Source: Codonopsis lanceolata
Taxonomy: Eukaryota > Streptophyta > Magnoliopsida > Asterales > Campanulaceae
DNA length: 64,000 nucleotides
NCBI GenBank assembly: GCA_013146195.2
Contig: CM028377.1
Coordinates: forward strand, 178,414,465-178,478,464
Direction of reading: 5' to 3'
Shown here: piece after piece, positions 11,962 through 23,600 of the stretch
Layout of the letters: every line of letters starts with the position of its first letter
Numbering within the stretch: position 1 is the first letter of the stretch
Program-made: the position numbers and the translations under genes
Notes under the pieces: generated by a model
Seen by the model: only the letters and a program-made list of their open reading frames with translations
What the model was told of the DNA's origin: nothing
Databases searched by the model: none

Positions 11962-12770
11962 GTGTAAAATTTATAGATCTAAAGGTAATGTAAAATATAG
12001 ATCTAGATTTTACATATGATTTTTTTTTTTTGATTTGTAGTCTTAAATTTTAGATGTTTATTTTAAAGAAAATTGATCTAAAATATAGATATGGAATTTT
12101 CCAAAATATATGACGAATTATTTCAATTTTGTTTATTCATTTTCACGTTCTATAATTTTTCGGATTTGCTATTTAGCACAGATGTAGATCCAAAATTACT
12201 GTATTTTAGATCTGTAAATTTTACACTTTATATATATTAGATCTGAATTTTTTTGACTTATAGTCTTAAATTTTAGATATGAAATTTTAAAGATAATAGA
12301 TCTAAAAATATATTTCTTAACATTTTAGTTAGATCGTTTTACATGTTTTTACAGATCTGGTAATTTGAGTTCTTTTGCCCTAAATTTTAGATCTTTATTT
12401 TTTTAAAAATAGATCTTAAAATATAGTTCTTAACATTTTAGATCTTTATTTTAGATTTGTAATTGAACCAAAGAATATAGGTGAGTAATTATTTATTAAA
12501 TATATTAGTTTATTCATTTTCTAGAGATACTAATAGATCTGTATATTTAAGGTACAGATCTGAGATTTTAATGAAACAATTTGAACTTGTAAATTTTAGA
12601 TTTGGAATTTAACAAAAAAAAATAGGGATGAATAATTATTTATTGAAGTTAATAGTTTATTAACTTGCTAGAAATATTATCAGATCTATATATCTAAGGT
12701 AAAGATCTGTGATTTTTTTGACTTATAGTCTTAAAAAAGAAATGTGTTTAATGCTTGAATATATTGGAGA
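11962..12770. repeat. AGATCT/TTTAGAT-rich low-complexity block
   Basis: About 770 bp in which AGATCT and variants such as TTTTAGAT and TAGATCTAAAAT recur every few tens of bases on both strands. This looks like a decayed short-unit repeat rather than random AT-rich DNA. No coding sequence was seen. Confidence 0.55.
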
Positions 12771-12772
12771 GG

Positions 12773-12931
12773 CCTCTTCCATTAGAAGGCCAACATGCTT
12801 ATCGAGCTCCGGAAATCATGGGGTTGGTGGAAGGTGAAAAAGTGGACAGTTCATATACTCAACCGCCTGTCCGAGTTGAAAACTTAACTTCTGTTGTTGA
12901 ACGTGGTCCGAGTTGGAGGCTATTTGCCTGA
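12773..12931 (+). pseudogene. Small protein-kinase-like fragment
   Basis: A 52-codon open stretch ending in TGA contains AYRAPEI, like the APE motif of the kinase activation segment (plant kinases often have YRAPE). It continues as [18 protein letters not shown] and ends WRLFA. It is richer in G+C than the AT-rich DNA on either side. It has no start codon, is far shorter than a kinase domain (about 250 residues), and lacks the catalytic loop. It may be a gene scrap carried by a transposon, or chance. Confidence 0.3.
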
Positions 12932-14265
12932 CAGAGTTACCAACCTTATATTGGAATATCTAAGCAACATATTTGTTTCATTTCGTTTCCGTTTGTTCGT
13001 CTTTCATTTCATTGAAAACTCTTTATTTTTCTATTAGAGAAACTTACCGTTGGAAGTTTTGCTCAGGCGGTCCTTTTATAATTTGTCCGCATTCTTCATG
13101 AAATCTTCAAAATTCTTCATATCTTTTTTAAAATTGTATCTGAAATCTTGAAAATTCTTCATTTCTTTTTCATTTTTCTGTTGGACTTTCTAGTTTTAGT
13201 AAAATGCTTAGTGGTTTTTGATTCCCTATTTTGTTGTTTAAATTTCTAATAAGTTCATTATTTTTTTAATAGATTCTAGATTCTAATAATCATATGACTG
13301 CATGCTTCTGTAGTTTGAAATTCCTTAGTAATCAGATTCTAGGTTCATTATTAAGTAAGGTTAACCTTTTGAACATGTGATTGTAGGCTATATATATTAT
13401 TAATGGAAATGAACATCATCAACAAAATTTCCTCAAGGTAAAAATGGTTTGAAAGATAAGTATTCACACAATTATGCAACTTTATCATAATTGTTTCCAT
13501 GCAATTTCAATATATAAATATTAATAAAAAATACATACTCTATTCTCCAAAGTGACTTTCATTGGAAGTTTAAAATTATCTAATATAATCTTGCAGTATG
13601 AAGAATTTACACCTTCAGTAAGAAAGATCAACTGATATAAACAATAATTTTTTCGAGAAATTATTTTAATTACACCTTCAGTAAGAAAGATCAACTGATA
13701 TAAACAATAATTTTTTCGAGAAGTTATTTTGATAAAAAAGAAATAGAAACACGCATTTTGTTTAATGTTAAATAACAAATTCATTGATAAAACATACCTT
13801 TTAATTTATTATCTGAGATCTTACGTTTTTTGGAGATCAATGTTGATTTTGTGATCTTCATATCATCGATAGTCAATAGAATTTGAATGTAGCCTTTGAT
13901 GATTCTTCGTACTTTGTTGTGCACTGTGTATGTATGTGGTGGTAAGAATGAAAGATTGTTTTTGGAGACTGTGTGACTTGTATAATTTAGTAGGGAAAAT
14001 GATTCTAAAGTAGTCAAATGGAAAGCTTTAACCTCATTTATAAAAGGGATGTCCTACAGGCTTCAACAATATTGGCTTGTATTATTTTAATGAGTTTCTT
14101 CCTTAGATGCTCTTAATGATGAATTGCAGTAACCAATATAGCAGCTTTATTTAAAAAAATTGTCTGGTTTATAATTGGACTCTTCGTCTTCTGTTATGTT
14201 CATTTGCAATAATTAATGTGTTTATTAATTGAATGTCTTTCTTCCTTGGTGCTTTTAACAATGAC
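12932..14265. other. AT-rich DNA, no gene seen; holds two tandem duplications
   Basis: A 63-bp unit starting TTACACCTTCAGTAAGAAAG occurs twice in tandem (13607 and 13670). The open frame at 13521-13784 (minus) is created by that repeat and is not considered real. From about 14080 a block running TTTCTTCCTT...AATAT-GCAGCTTTATTT...TTCTTCGTCTTCTG begins; its second copy is split by the element at 14266-16064. Confidence 0.5.
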
Positions 14266-14754
14266 AAAGATTTGTGTAGAATGGTCTTACATATCCTAAA
14301 TCCGTAAGACGGAGCCACATTTAGGAATTCGCGGGTTAATAAATAAACAGGTTAATAAATATCATTATTGTATATTAGTTGACTTGGTTGGTTGTATCCC
14401 TTTAAGGTGTAGCGGGTGGAGGTTAAGGGTTTGAAACTCAGAAGCTAACAATATTTAGTTTTAATGCTCTTTAATGAGAAATTCGTCTATTTACTCCGGT
14501 GCCCCTGTACTTTTCAATGTTTGCCACCGAAATTCTTATATTTCTTACGCCTTGCAATTTAATCCTTTGGCAGCTTCGTTAACCATCCGTTAGTATCAAC
14601 TGTCTTTGGATACTTGACGGATCCTAACAGACTTTGACGAAATGTTAAATGACACATTTAAAGCCAAACGTGACACATTGAAAACACAAAAGTGACATAT
14701 TTTAATGTTTAAAGTGACACTATAAAAGAAAATTTATTATATTTTTTATTAAAA

Positions 14755-15765
14755 TACAAAGTAACACTCTTAATACTAAAAAGTGACACATTTAATACTA
14801 AAAAGTGACACATTTAATACTAAAAAGTGACACACTTAATGCTAAAAAGTGACACTCTTAATGCTAAAAAGTGACACATTTAATACTAAAAAGTGACACA
14901 TTTAATACTAAAAAGTGTTACTTTAAAATACAAAGTAAAAAGTGACATATTTTAATGTTAACAGTGACACTATAAAAGAAAATTTATTATAATTTTTATT
15001 AAAATACAAAGTAACACTCTTAATACTAAAAAGTGACACCCTTAATACTAAAAAGTGATACATTTAAATACTAAAAAGTGACACACTTAATGCTAAAAAG
15101 TGACATTCTTAATGCTAAAAAGTGACACATTTAATACTAAAAAGTGACACATTTAATACTAAAAAATGTTACTTTAAAACTAACGTTGACGGCCAAAACT
15201 TGGCTGGTACGATGATGATCTTGTCGACGGTGATGTTGGTGGGACGGATTCTGGCGGCTATACTTGCTTTCTGCCTAATCATCTGCCCTCTACTCTTCAT
15301 TCGCCTGCTTTGATGGTACATGAATACCAGAGGGAATTCGTCTGCTTGAAGCGGACAATTGTTGGGAGGCCTTACAGTTTAATCCTTTGTCAGCTCCGTT
15401 AGCCATCCGTTAGCATCAATTGCCTTGGGATACTTGACGGACCCTAATGAACTTTAACGAAATGTTGAATGACACATTTAAAGCCAAACATGACACATTG
15501 AAAAGATAAAAGTGACACATTTTAAGGTTGAAAGTGACACTATAAAAGGAAATTTATATAATTCTCATTAAAATACAAAGTAACACTCTTAATACTAAAA
15601 AATGATACTCTTAATACTAAAAAGTGACACATTTAATACTAAAAAATGACACTCTTAATACTAAAAAGTTACACATTTAATACTAAAAAGTGACACATTT
15701 AATATTAAAAAGTGTCACTCTTAATACTAAAAAGTTACACATTTAATACTAAAAAGTGACAAAGG
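14755..15765. repeat. 22-bp tandem repeat blocks inside the TIR element
   Basis: The unit is roughly TTTAATACTAAAAAGTGACACA (22 bp; the ACTAAAA core recurs at 14775, 14797 and onward). Three blocks occur at about 14755-14935, 15002-15172 and 15585-15765. Variants change ACACA to ACTCT. No palindromic units and no constant spacer structure, so it is a satellite-like array, not a CRISPR array. Confidence 0.88.
15178..15345 (+). other. G+C-richer unique segment in the TIR element, possibly captured
   Basis: Between two repeat blocks lies about 140 bp of more balanced composition. It reads on plus as a hydrophobic, membrane-like peptide (GTMMILSTVMLVGRILAAI then AFCLIICPLLFIRLL) ending in TGA at 15311-15313. 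The contrast with the flanking AT-rich repeats suggests a captured host fragment. I cannot name the parent gene. Confidence 0.35.
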
Positions 15766-16064
15766 ATTAAACTGCAAGGCGTGAGAAACATAAGAATTTC
15801 GGCGGCAAACAATGAAAGTGCAGGGGCACCGGAGCAAATAGAGGAACTTCTCATTAATGAGAATTAAAACTAAATTACGTAGCTAAGGGGATTCAAGCAG
15901 CAGACCTCCGATTGACTAAATCTTCAAGCAAGACCTCTATCCATCTTGCCAAACTTATTATTATGATGTTTATTAACAAATTTAGTTATTAACCCGCGAA
16001 TTCTTAAATGGGGCTCCGTCTTACGGATAAGGATCCGTAAGACCGTCTTACAGGAGATCACCTC

Positions 16065-17603
16065 TTTAACAATGACCTACACTCAGCAATATTGCAGCTT
16101 TATTTAAAATTTGTCTGATCTATAATTGGACCCTTCATCTTCTGCTAAATATTACACTGCTACTGTATGTGTGTGTTCAGTGTTCTTACCTTAGTCCATG
16201 AGTAGGGATTCAGTACAGTTGTTCGCACCCCGTCACTGTACTCCACATCTTAAAACTTTAAAGGACATGCAAATCTGAAATCTTCGCATCATATCAAATG
16301 GTTTTTTGTCAAGCGAATTTCATCCTGTCATTGCATATGATTCAAACCTTTTCGTTTCATGTTTTTCGTACTAATGCCAAACCAATGATGAAAATTTCTT
16401 CTAAAATAAATAAAAATTCAAAGGAATCTATTGGACCCTTCATCTTCTGAGCGCTTTCTCTTGATTTGTTTCCTCTACCTGATGTTTTACTGATATATTC
16501 AGATTTTAGTTGATTTTATTTCTCTTTCATGTCTAATATATATATTGAGATTGATCTAGTTGAACTTGCCTTTTGTGGAGTATCAAATTTCTCAATTTCG
16601 TTTATGTATCTTTTGATGCTTGCCACACATGGAATCTGGAGGAACCTGATCAGATCTATCATAGAAACATCTATATTAATGTTAGCTATGTATAGATGTT
16701 GTATTGCATCTGTTTTACCCTCTCCTTGATGTTGCAAAGTTAAATGTGTCCGAGGAGATATTACTGAGTGATGTTTCTCTAGTATACATATTATGATTTG
16801 AATTTTATTTAGCTAAACCTTCAAGTATAGAATTGAACAGAACCTGTGAAAATTATTAAACAAAAGATTATTGGCTTTAATTTACTGAATAAAATTGAAC
16901 TTAGAGGTGGGAAAGTTGGAGAAAGAACATTAGTTTTTTTAAATTTTTTTTAGAAAAATTGCAGTTATCAAACAAATTATTTCTACTTTTTTTGCCTGGT
17001 ATTTCAACCAACTTAAATTTAGTGCTTAAATCCTGATTATTCTGTGTGTATGTGTGCAACAGCACAAGTGAGAGGGTGAGTTTAGGATACTTTGATTGAA
17101 AATGGAGCTCTAGCAAGTGGTTCAAACTTTATATAGAGCTTTCAAAATTTTGGTTGACATTGTTTTCTGATTTACTTTTAAAAAGGAAAATAAAAAGATG
17201 CCCAAATGTGTTATTGGCTTACTGCCTCCATGGAACTTATAATTTGTGTTGTTTGTGAATAATGATGGTGGCAGGTGGGTTAAACTATACATGTTTTTCA
17301 ATTAAGCATGTATAGTTTACTGCCTCCAAAATATGTTATTGGCTTACTGCCTCCATTGAACTTATGTCTAGTTTTTTAACAGCTCTGATTGCATATATTT
17401 TTAAATAGAGTTGTTTATAGTTATTTTCTCTAAAACTTAGATACACATTGCTCTTATTATATGCAATTTAGTAAAATGAAAATCTTAAAACAATCCATCA
17501 CATCAAAACAAAATTCCCTAATAATAAGAGTTCAACTCTAGGGATCAAAATATACAACTTTTAAATTGATATGCTCCAATACTGTTCTTCAGCAAATTCA
17601 CCC
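16065..17603. other. Intergenic DNA, no gene seen
   Basis: Starts with the second half of the duplicated host block split by the TIR element; a third TTGGACCCTTCATCTTCTG copy lies at 16432. A direct repeat TGTTATTGGCTTACTGCCTC occurs at about 17210 and 17334, with an inverted AAACTATACATG/CATGTATAGTTT pair (17283 and 17308) between. The overlapping open frames at 16516-16737 have no domain. Confidence 0.5.
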
Positions 17604-19205
17604 TTAATACTTTTTTGTCTTAATGATTTTGTCACAGTTCATGATTTGAACTTTTGTTAATGAACCACCATCCTCAACTTGATTTGGTTTTTTTGTTGAT
17701 GAATCCCCATCCCCAACTCTGTAACTTGTAGCTGTGTCCTTGGTGGACAAAAGAAGTTGTTTGGAGACACTTTTTGGTGTTGTATATTCATTATCACTCA
17801 CGGAATCGTTTATCTATAATGCCATTTCAGAAATAAACATATAATTAAATCGATATACATTTAAATATATAAGTGTAGATTTCATTTATATTTAAAATAT
17901 TTAATACCTCTATGACTTCTTCACCTGCCTCAATAAGTGCTGATAGAACATCTTTTTTCTAATCAAAATAAAAATTAAGTTAATCGTTTTAAATTGTTAT
18001 ATGTTAAATTTGCATCAAAATCGTAATTTTTGTACTTACCCTTTTGATGCCAATGTTTTTTTCCTTAAACTTATCAATCAATTTCGCATCGGTTGAAACA
18101 CGGCTCACAGAATAATATGCCTCGGCACCTGTAATATTTTCTTGTTTTACACTCACCTTAAATAGTGTTGTTCATCCAACTAAGGACTCGATCTCATCAG
18201 GATAGGTATCCTTCAACATAACATAGTTAATGTTCTTTTCTTTTGCATTTTTCTCTTCCTGTATGCAAGGAAGTTGTTATTAGTAAAAAATCAAGACTTG
18301 AACAATTGAATTTTTTTAAAAGTGGTTGCTTACCTTGCATATTTGCTCCTTTAATTGTAATGTCGTCTTTCCTAGAAGAGTTTCACAAGCTTGATCCCAC
18401 ATTATAAATTTTGCACAATTGTTTCCGGAAAGGACATTGACCTTAACCTTGTACCTTGGTATGGCATTAGTCTCAACCCTTTTACATGATTCACAAACAT
18501 GCCCGGTTGTTGTAAATAAAAGTTTCTTTCTGCATTTTTTACAACTATTATAGGACTAATTTTCATCTTTTATCAACTCTGAAATCTGACCAATAGCCCA
18601 ATAGAAGACATCCTTCAAAAAGACAAATTAAATTTGTTACAATAATCTATACTAATCTTAGCTGTTTTTATTTGTGTAAATGGTAGACAATGTTTTGCAA
18701 ATTAAATAATGTTCAATTGTTAATGTGCATAGAACCTGGGTACATGATATTATATCAGCAACTGAAACAACTTCTATGGTTCCACTTTCAAGTTCATCCG
18801 CCCCACCTCCTGCATTGATGGAGGAAAGTTGTGCAATTTTCTCTAATGAATTCGAGTCTTCAAGGAATGACCTAATGAATAAAATCAGATAATTTTTTTT
18901 GATTAAATCATTTATTTCGCTTATGAATGATTCTTGATTTTATTATGTTGAATACTAATTGTTTATAATAACAATTAGTGGTAAGGATAACATTTTTCAT
19001 ATTTTAAATATTTTATTATAACTAATCAGTTGCATCATCACCAAGTAACATTTTTCAAAAAGTATAGTTATTTGTACACATTACCTTTTCATCTCTTCAA
19101 GTTCGGGCACTGTTGAATCTGCTTTTATTTTAGTAGCATAGAAGGCATTGGAAAGGGTAATTTGTCCTGGATTGTAGATTATTCTAAAATTTTCAAATTC
19201 AACAT
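17604..19205 (-). pseudogene. RPA1-like (replication protein A 70 kDa-type) pseudogene
   Basis: Minus-strand exon-like pieces read in order as a plant RPA1-type single-stranded-DNA-binding protein. They are NAFYATKIKADSTVPELEEM (about 19085-19200), GADELESGTIEVVSVADII (about 18740-18870), a zinc-ribbon OB-fold with CKKC (about 18543) and CESC (about 18498) followed by PRYKVKVNVLSGNNCAKFIM and CETLLGKTTLQL, then FKVSVKQENITGAEAYYSV and LIDKFKEKNIGIK (about 18050-18180), and a C-terminal exon ending at 17604. Intron-like AT-rich gaps separate them. In-frame stops occur inside the zinc ribbon (near 18556) and before FKVSV (near 18177). The N-terminal part is missing; it may have been cut by the gypsy element next to it. 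RPA1 homologues are often carried by plant Helitrons, so a Helitron origin is possible. Confidence 0.78.
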
Positions 19206-19423
19206 AATTATTTCCATGTTCTTACTAAATGATTTGAGGAAATAGTTTACCTTGAAATGTTTTTGGCTTACATAAGTCAATCAACAAAGACTATATAGAC
19301 AATAGATAAACATGGAAATAATGATTGTTTCCAATTATGTCATGACAGTTAACAATCACATCTTAGTGTGATGAACAATTTTAGACATCATTTGACACTT
19401 CCTCGTCTTTGTATCAGTATAAT
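19206..19423. other. Junction between the RPA1-like pseudogene and the gypsy element
   Basis: No 5' LTR and no primer-binding site is found before the gypsy gag start. The sequence does not match the 3' end of the LTR at 26515. The element is therefore truncated or rearranged here; the exact breakpoint cannot be placed by eye. Confidence 0.5.
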
Positions 19424-20620
19424 ATGGCGCGTAGAGGAGGACGTATCGGTAACCGAGGCCGTGGTTGCGGCCGAGGAAACATGGGAGGAAGAACAGTAGA
19501 GGACTCTGTTTCTGAAAGTATGGGGGAACAATCTGAAACTCAACTTAACAGGAGTAACGGAAACTCTATTTCTGAAGCGCCCCAACCTAACGCAGCAAAT
19601 CCCCCTTTAGTAGACCATGTTTTGATGATGAACCTTCTGCAGAATTTGACCCAAGCCGTAGACAAGATTGGTCAAATTGTTCAACTGCAACCTCAGCCTG
19701 TTGCACCACAACCTCATCCTGCAGCACCACAACCTCCGCCCGTAGTTCCTCAACCTCGAACAGTAGCAAAGGACCCCCTTGACATATTCCAGAAGAGAAG
19801 CCCTAAACCCTTCTCATGTGCGCCAGGCACAATTAAACCAGAGGAGTGGGTTAAGAGTATGAAGAAGATTTTTAGAACGATGACTCTCACAAGTGAGCAA
19901 AAGGTCAACCTCACCACTTTCAAGTTCGAAGGAGAGGCTGATCAGTGGTGGCAGTCCGAGATGAGAACTGTGGAAGCAACTGGGGCGGAAGAATACACTT
20001 GGGAGACTTTCCTCGAGGTCTTCTATAAGAAATATTTTTCTGAAAGTGTGCAGGATGGTAAGCTGGTTGAGTTTCTAAATCTGGAACAAGGTAAGATGAC
20101 GGTGGATGAGTACGTTGTCAAATTCACGGAGCTGTCAAAATACGCTCCGGGTCTCATCGAGAATGAGAAGCAAAAGGCCAGAATGTTTGAAAGAGGCCTC
20201 GATGGGAGAATTAGTCATCGCTTAGTAGCTTTGCAGTTGAAGACTTATGCTGAAGTTGTCGACCGGGCTAGAATTCTTAAATGAGTATCAGCAGACTATC
20301 AGAAGAAGCGCGAGGAAAAAAAGAGAGATTTTGAGAGTCTTGGAGGTGGTTCTCGGGATCAGTCGGGTCATCAAGGAAATAGTTCTCGGGATCAGTCAGG
20401 TTATCGAGGAAATAATTCGCGAGATCAGTCAGGTCATCGAGGAGGTAGTTACAGTGGGCACAAGAGGAGAAACAAAGATGATAATAGATCCAAGGTGTCA
20501 AATCAGTGGAGTCGGAATCGGAATCAAGGACAAGATCAAAGACAGGACCAAGGTCAGGACAGATGGAATGCGAATCGGGGGTAGATTGAGAGTTGTAAGA
20601 CTCGTGGGGGAAAGCATCTG
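19424..20620 (+). pseudogene. Gypsy gag, two internal stops
   Basis: The start at 19424 (MARRGGRIGNRGRG) is the first ATG in frame. An Arg/Gly-rich N-terminus is followed by a Pro/Gln-rich linker (19690-19760) and a Retrotrans_gag capsid domain (KPEEWVKSMKKIFRTMTL, then WQSEMRT, TWETFLEVFYKKYF and FERGLDGRI). A stop at 20282-20284 (TGA) and another at 20582-20584 (TAG) interrupt the frame. Between them it stays open with three SRDQSG-type repeats. Gag forms the particle that packages element RNA. Confidence 0.88.
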
Positions 20621-23600
20621 ACATTGGCTTGCCACAGGGAAACAATAGCTTGTTTTAATTGCAGCAAGATGGGACATAAAGTCAGAGATTTCCCTGAGCC
20701 GCTGAGGAATCGGGTTGTTCAAAACACTGGTGATGGGGACAAACCTAAACCAAGAGAGCAGGGTAGAGTGTATACAATGAACGTAAGAGATGCTCGCGCT
20801 ACTAATGACGTGGTGGCAGGTACCGTCCAACTCTCTTCTCGTAGTTTGTATGCATTGATTGATCCGGGTGCAACCCATCCTGTGATATCTACATCTCTTG
20901 CACAACGTATGAAACTACCGTCACAAAACCAAGACATTGAGTTAGTTATAGATATACCAACAGGGGAGTCTATTCCAGTGAATTCAGTATATAGGTCTTG
21001 TTCGTTGAAATTGGAGGGTAGGGAAATGCCTATAGATCTTATTTCCTTGGATATTCGAGATGTTGACATAATTTTGGGAATGGATTGGTTAGCCGCCTTC
21101 CATGCTAGGGTAGACTGTTTTGGGAAGGAGGTAATATTTTGCATTCCAGGAGAACCGGAGTTTCGATTTAAGGGTTCTAAGCCGACGGCCCTAACAGGTT
21201 TTATCTCGTCAATGCAAGCCCGTAGACTGTTAAGGAAGGGTTGCCAAGGTTATTTGGTGCACATTACTGATACACGTAAGGAAGGGGTTAGTCTTGAGTC
21301 ACTTCCTGTGGTTAGGGAGTTTACGGAGGTGTTTCCTGAAGAATTACCAAGACTTCCACCAGAGAGGGAGGTGGAATTCTTAATTGACTTAGCACTGGGG
21401 ACAACCCCAATCTCTAAAGCACCTTATAGAATGGCTCCTACGGAACTTAAGGAATTGAAGGAGCAATTACAGGAGTTGTTGGAGAAGGAGCTCATTAGGC
21501 CTAGCGTATCGCCATGGGGTGTTCCAATTTTGTTTGTGAAGAAGAAAGACGGGACGATGAGGCTATGCATTGATTATCGTGAGTTGAATCGGATCACGGT
21601 GAGAAACAAATACCCGTTACCAAGGATCGATAATCTTTTTTACCAGCTACAATGTGCATGCTACTTCTCTAAGATCGATCTTCGTTCGAGGTACCACCAA
21701 CTTAGAGTCAGAACGGAGGATATTGCTAAGACTGGATTTAGAACACGGTACGGCCACTATGAGTTTTTGGTGATGCCGTTTGGGTTGACGAATGCTCCGG
21801 CAGCATTTATGGACTTAATGAACCGAGTGTTTCAGAAGTTTCTAGATCAGTGCGTAATTGTCTTCATCAACGATATACTGATCTACTCAAAAACTTGAGA
21901 GAAGCACGAGCAACACTTGAGAGCGGTACTGCAGATTTTAAATGAGGATAAATTATATGTGAAGTTTAAGAAATGTGAGTTTTGGTTGGAAATGGTGAGT
22001 TTCTTGGGTCATGTAATATCAAAAGATGGAGTCTCAGTAGACCCGACCAAGATAGAGGCAGTAGTAAACTGGGAGAAACCGACGACTGCTACAGAAGTTC
22101 AAAGTTTCTTGGGGCTAGCTGGATACTATCGTTGTTTCGTATAAGGGTTTTCAAAAATCGCAGGACCTCTAACCCAGTTGACTCAGAAAAACAAGAGGTT
22201 TGTTTGGACAGAGGAGTGCGATGCAAGTTTCGAGGAGTTGAAGAAAATATTGGTATCAGCTCCAATTCTTGCTTTACCGTCAGGATCAGAGAAGTTTGTG
22301 ATCTACAGTGATGCTTCGTTGAAAGGTCTGGGTTGTGTATTGATGCAAGATGGGAAAGTGATTGCCTATGCCTCGAGGCAATTAAAGAACTTTGAAAGAA
22401 ACTACCCAACACATGACTTGGAGTTAGCCGCGGTAGTGTTTGCTTTAAAGATTTGGAGACATTATTTGTATGGAGTGACTTGCGAGATATATACGGACCA
22501 CAAAAGTCTTAAGTACATTTTCACTCAGAAGGAATTGAACATGAGACAGAGGAGATGGTTGGAGTTATTGAAGGATTACGACTGCACCATTCTCTACCAT
22601 CCAGGTAAAGCCAATGTAGTGGCGGATGGTTTGAGTCGTAAGATTAAAGGAACATTGGCGATGATGTTAACAAAGGAGAAGAGGATTCTCAAGGATATCG
22701 AGAATTTGGGTTTGGAAGTTCGGGTAAGGGAAGGAAAAGGTTATCTGGAACGATTGAGTCTTCAACCATCCTTGCTAGAGAGGATCAAAACTGCCCAGAA
22801 AGTTGACCCGGAGTTAGTAAAAATTTGTGAAGGGGTAAAGATTGGAGCTCAGGTTGACTTTTGACTTGGAGGGGAAGGTATTTTACGCTTTGGTAAGAGA
22901 GTCTGCATTCCATCAGATCCAGAGTTAAAGAGGGAAGTATTAGAAGAAGCTCATAATTCAAGATTTGCGATACATCCTGGGAGCACAAAGATGTATCGGG
23001 ATATGCGAGACACTTTCTGGTGGAGCAATATGAAGCAAGAAATTGCAGAGTTTGTATCCAAATGTCTCGTGTGTCAACAAGTGAAGTGCGAACATCAGAG
23101 ACCGGGAGGATTGTTACAGTCAATGCCCATACCCGAGTGGAAATGGGAACATATAACCATGGACTTTGTTGTGGGGTTGCCGAAAACACAAAAAGGAAAT
23201 AACTCCATTTGGGTTATCGTGGATCGTCTGACAAAGTCGGCACACTTTTTAGCCTTCAGGATAAATGACCCGTTGGAAAAGTTGGCCAAGATGTATGTAG
23301 ATGAGATTGTTAGGTTACACGGAGTGCCAGTCTCGATTGTGTCTGATCGCGACACCAGGTTTACCTCGAAGTTTTGGGGTAGTTTGCAGAAGGCTTTGGG
23401 TACCACTTTGAGTATGAGTACGCCCTTTCATCCTCAGACAGACGGCCAATCTGAGCGGACCATTCAGACTTTGGAAGATATGCTTCGTTCTTGCGCTTTA
23501 GACTTTCAAGGTAATTGGGATGATCATTTACCTCTAGTGGAGTTCACCTACAACAACAGTTACCATGCAAGCATTGGTATGGCGCCGTACGAAGTGTTAT

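Larger units (their letters stand above)
14266..16064. mobile_element. Non-autonomous TIR element (MULE-like), 1.8 kb
   Basis: Long imperfect terminal inverted repeats of about 300 bp: the left arm with CCGTAAGACGGAGCC at 14302 pairs with GGCTCCGTCTTACGG at 16011, and the inner arm motif CTCCGGTGCCCCTG at 14496 pairs with its complement near 15822. The 12-mer TTTAACAATGAC stands just outside both ends (14254-14265 and 16065-16076), consistent with the 9-11-bp target duplication of Mutator-like elements plus chance matches. There is no transposase. The interior is built from a direct repeat (about 14560-14780 and 15371-15590) and blocks of 22-bp tandem repeats. Confidence 0.8.

Noticed and set aside
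14755..15765. Evenly spaced short repeats resembling a CRISPR array
   Set aside because: Units abut with no unique spacers, the DNA is eukaryotic, and the block lies inside a TIR transposon; it is a satellite-like array.
19587..19769. Minus-strand Val/Glu-rich frame
   Set aside because: Antisense of the Pro/Gln-rich linker in gypsy gag.
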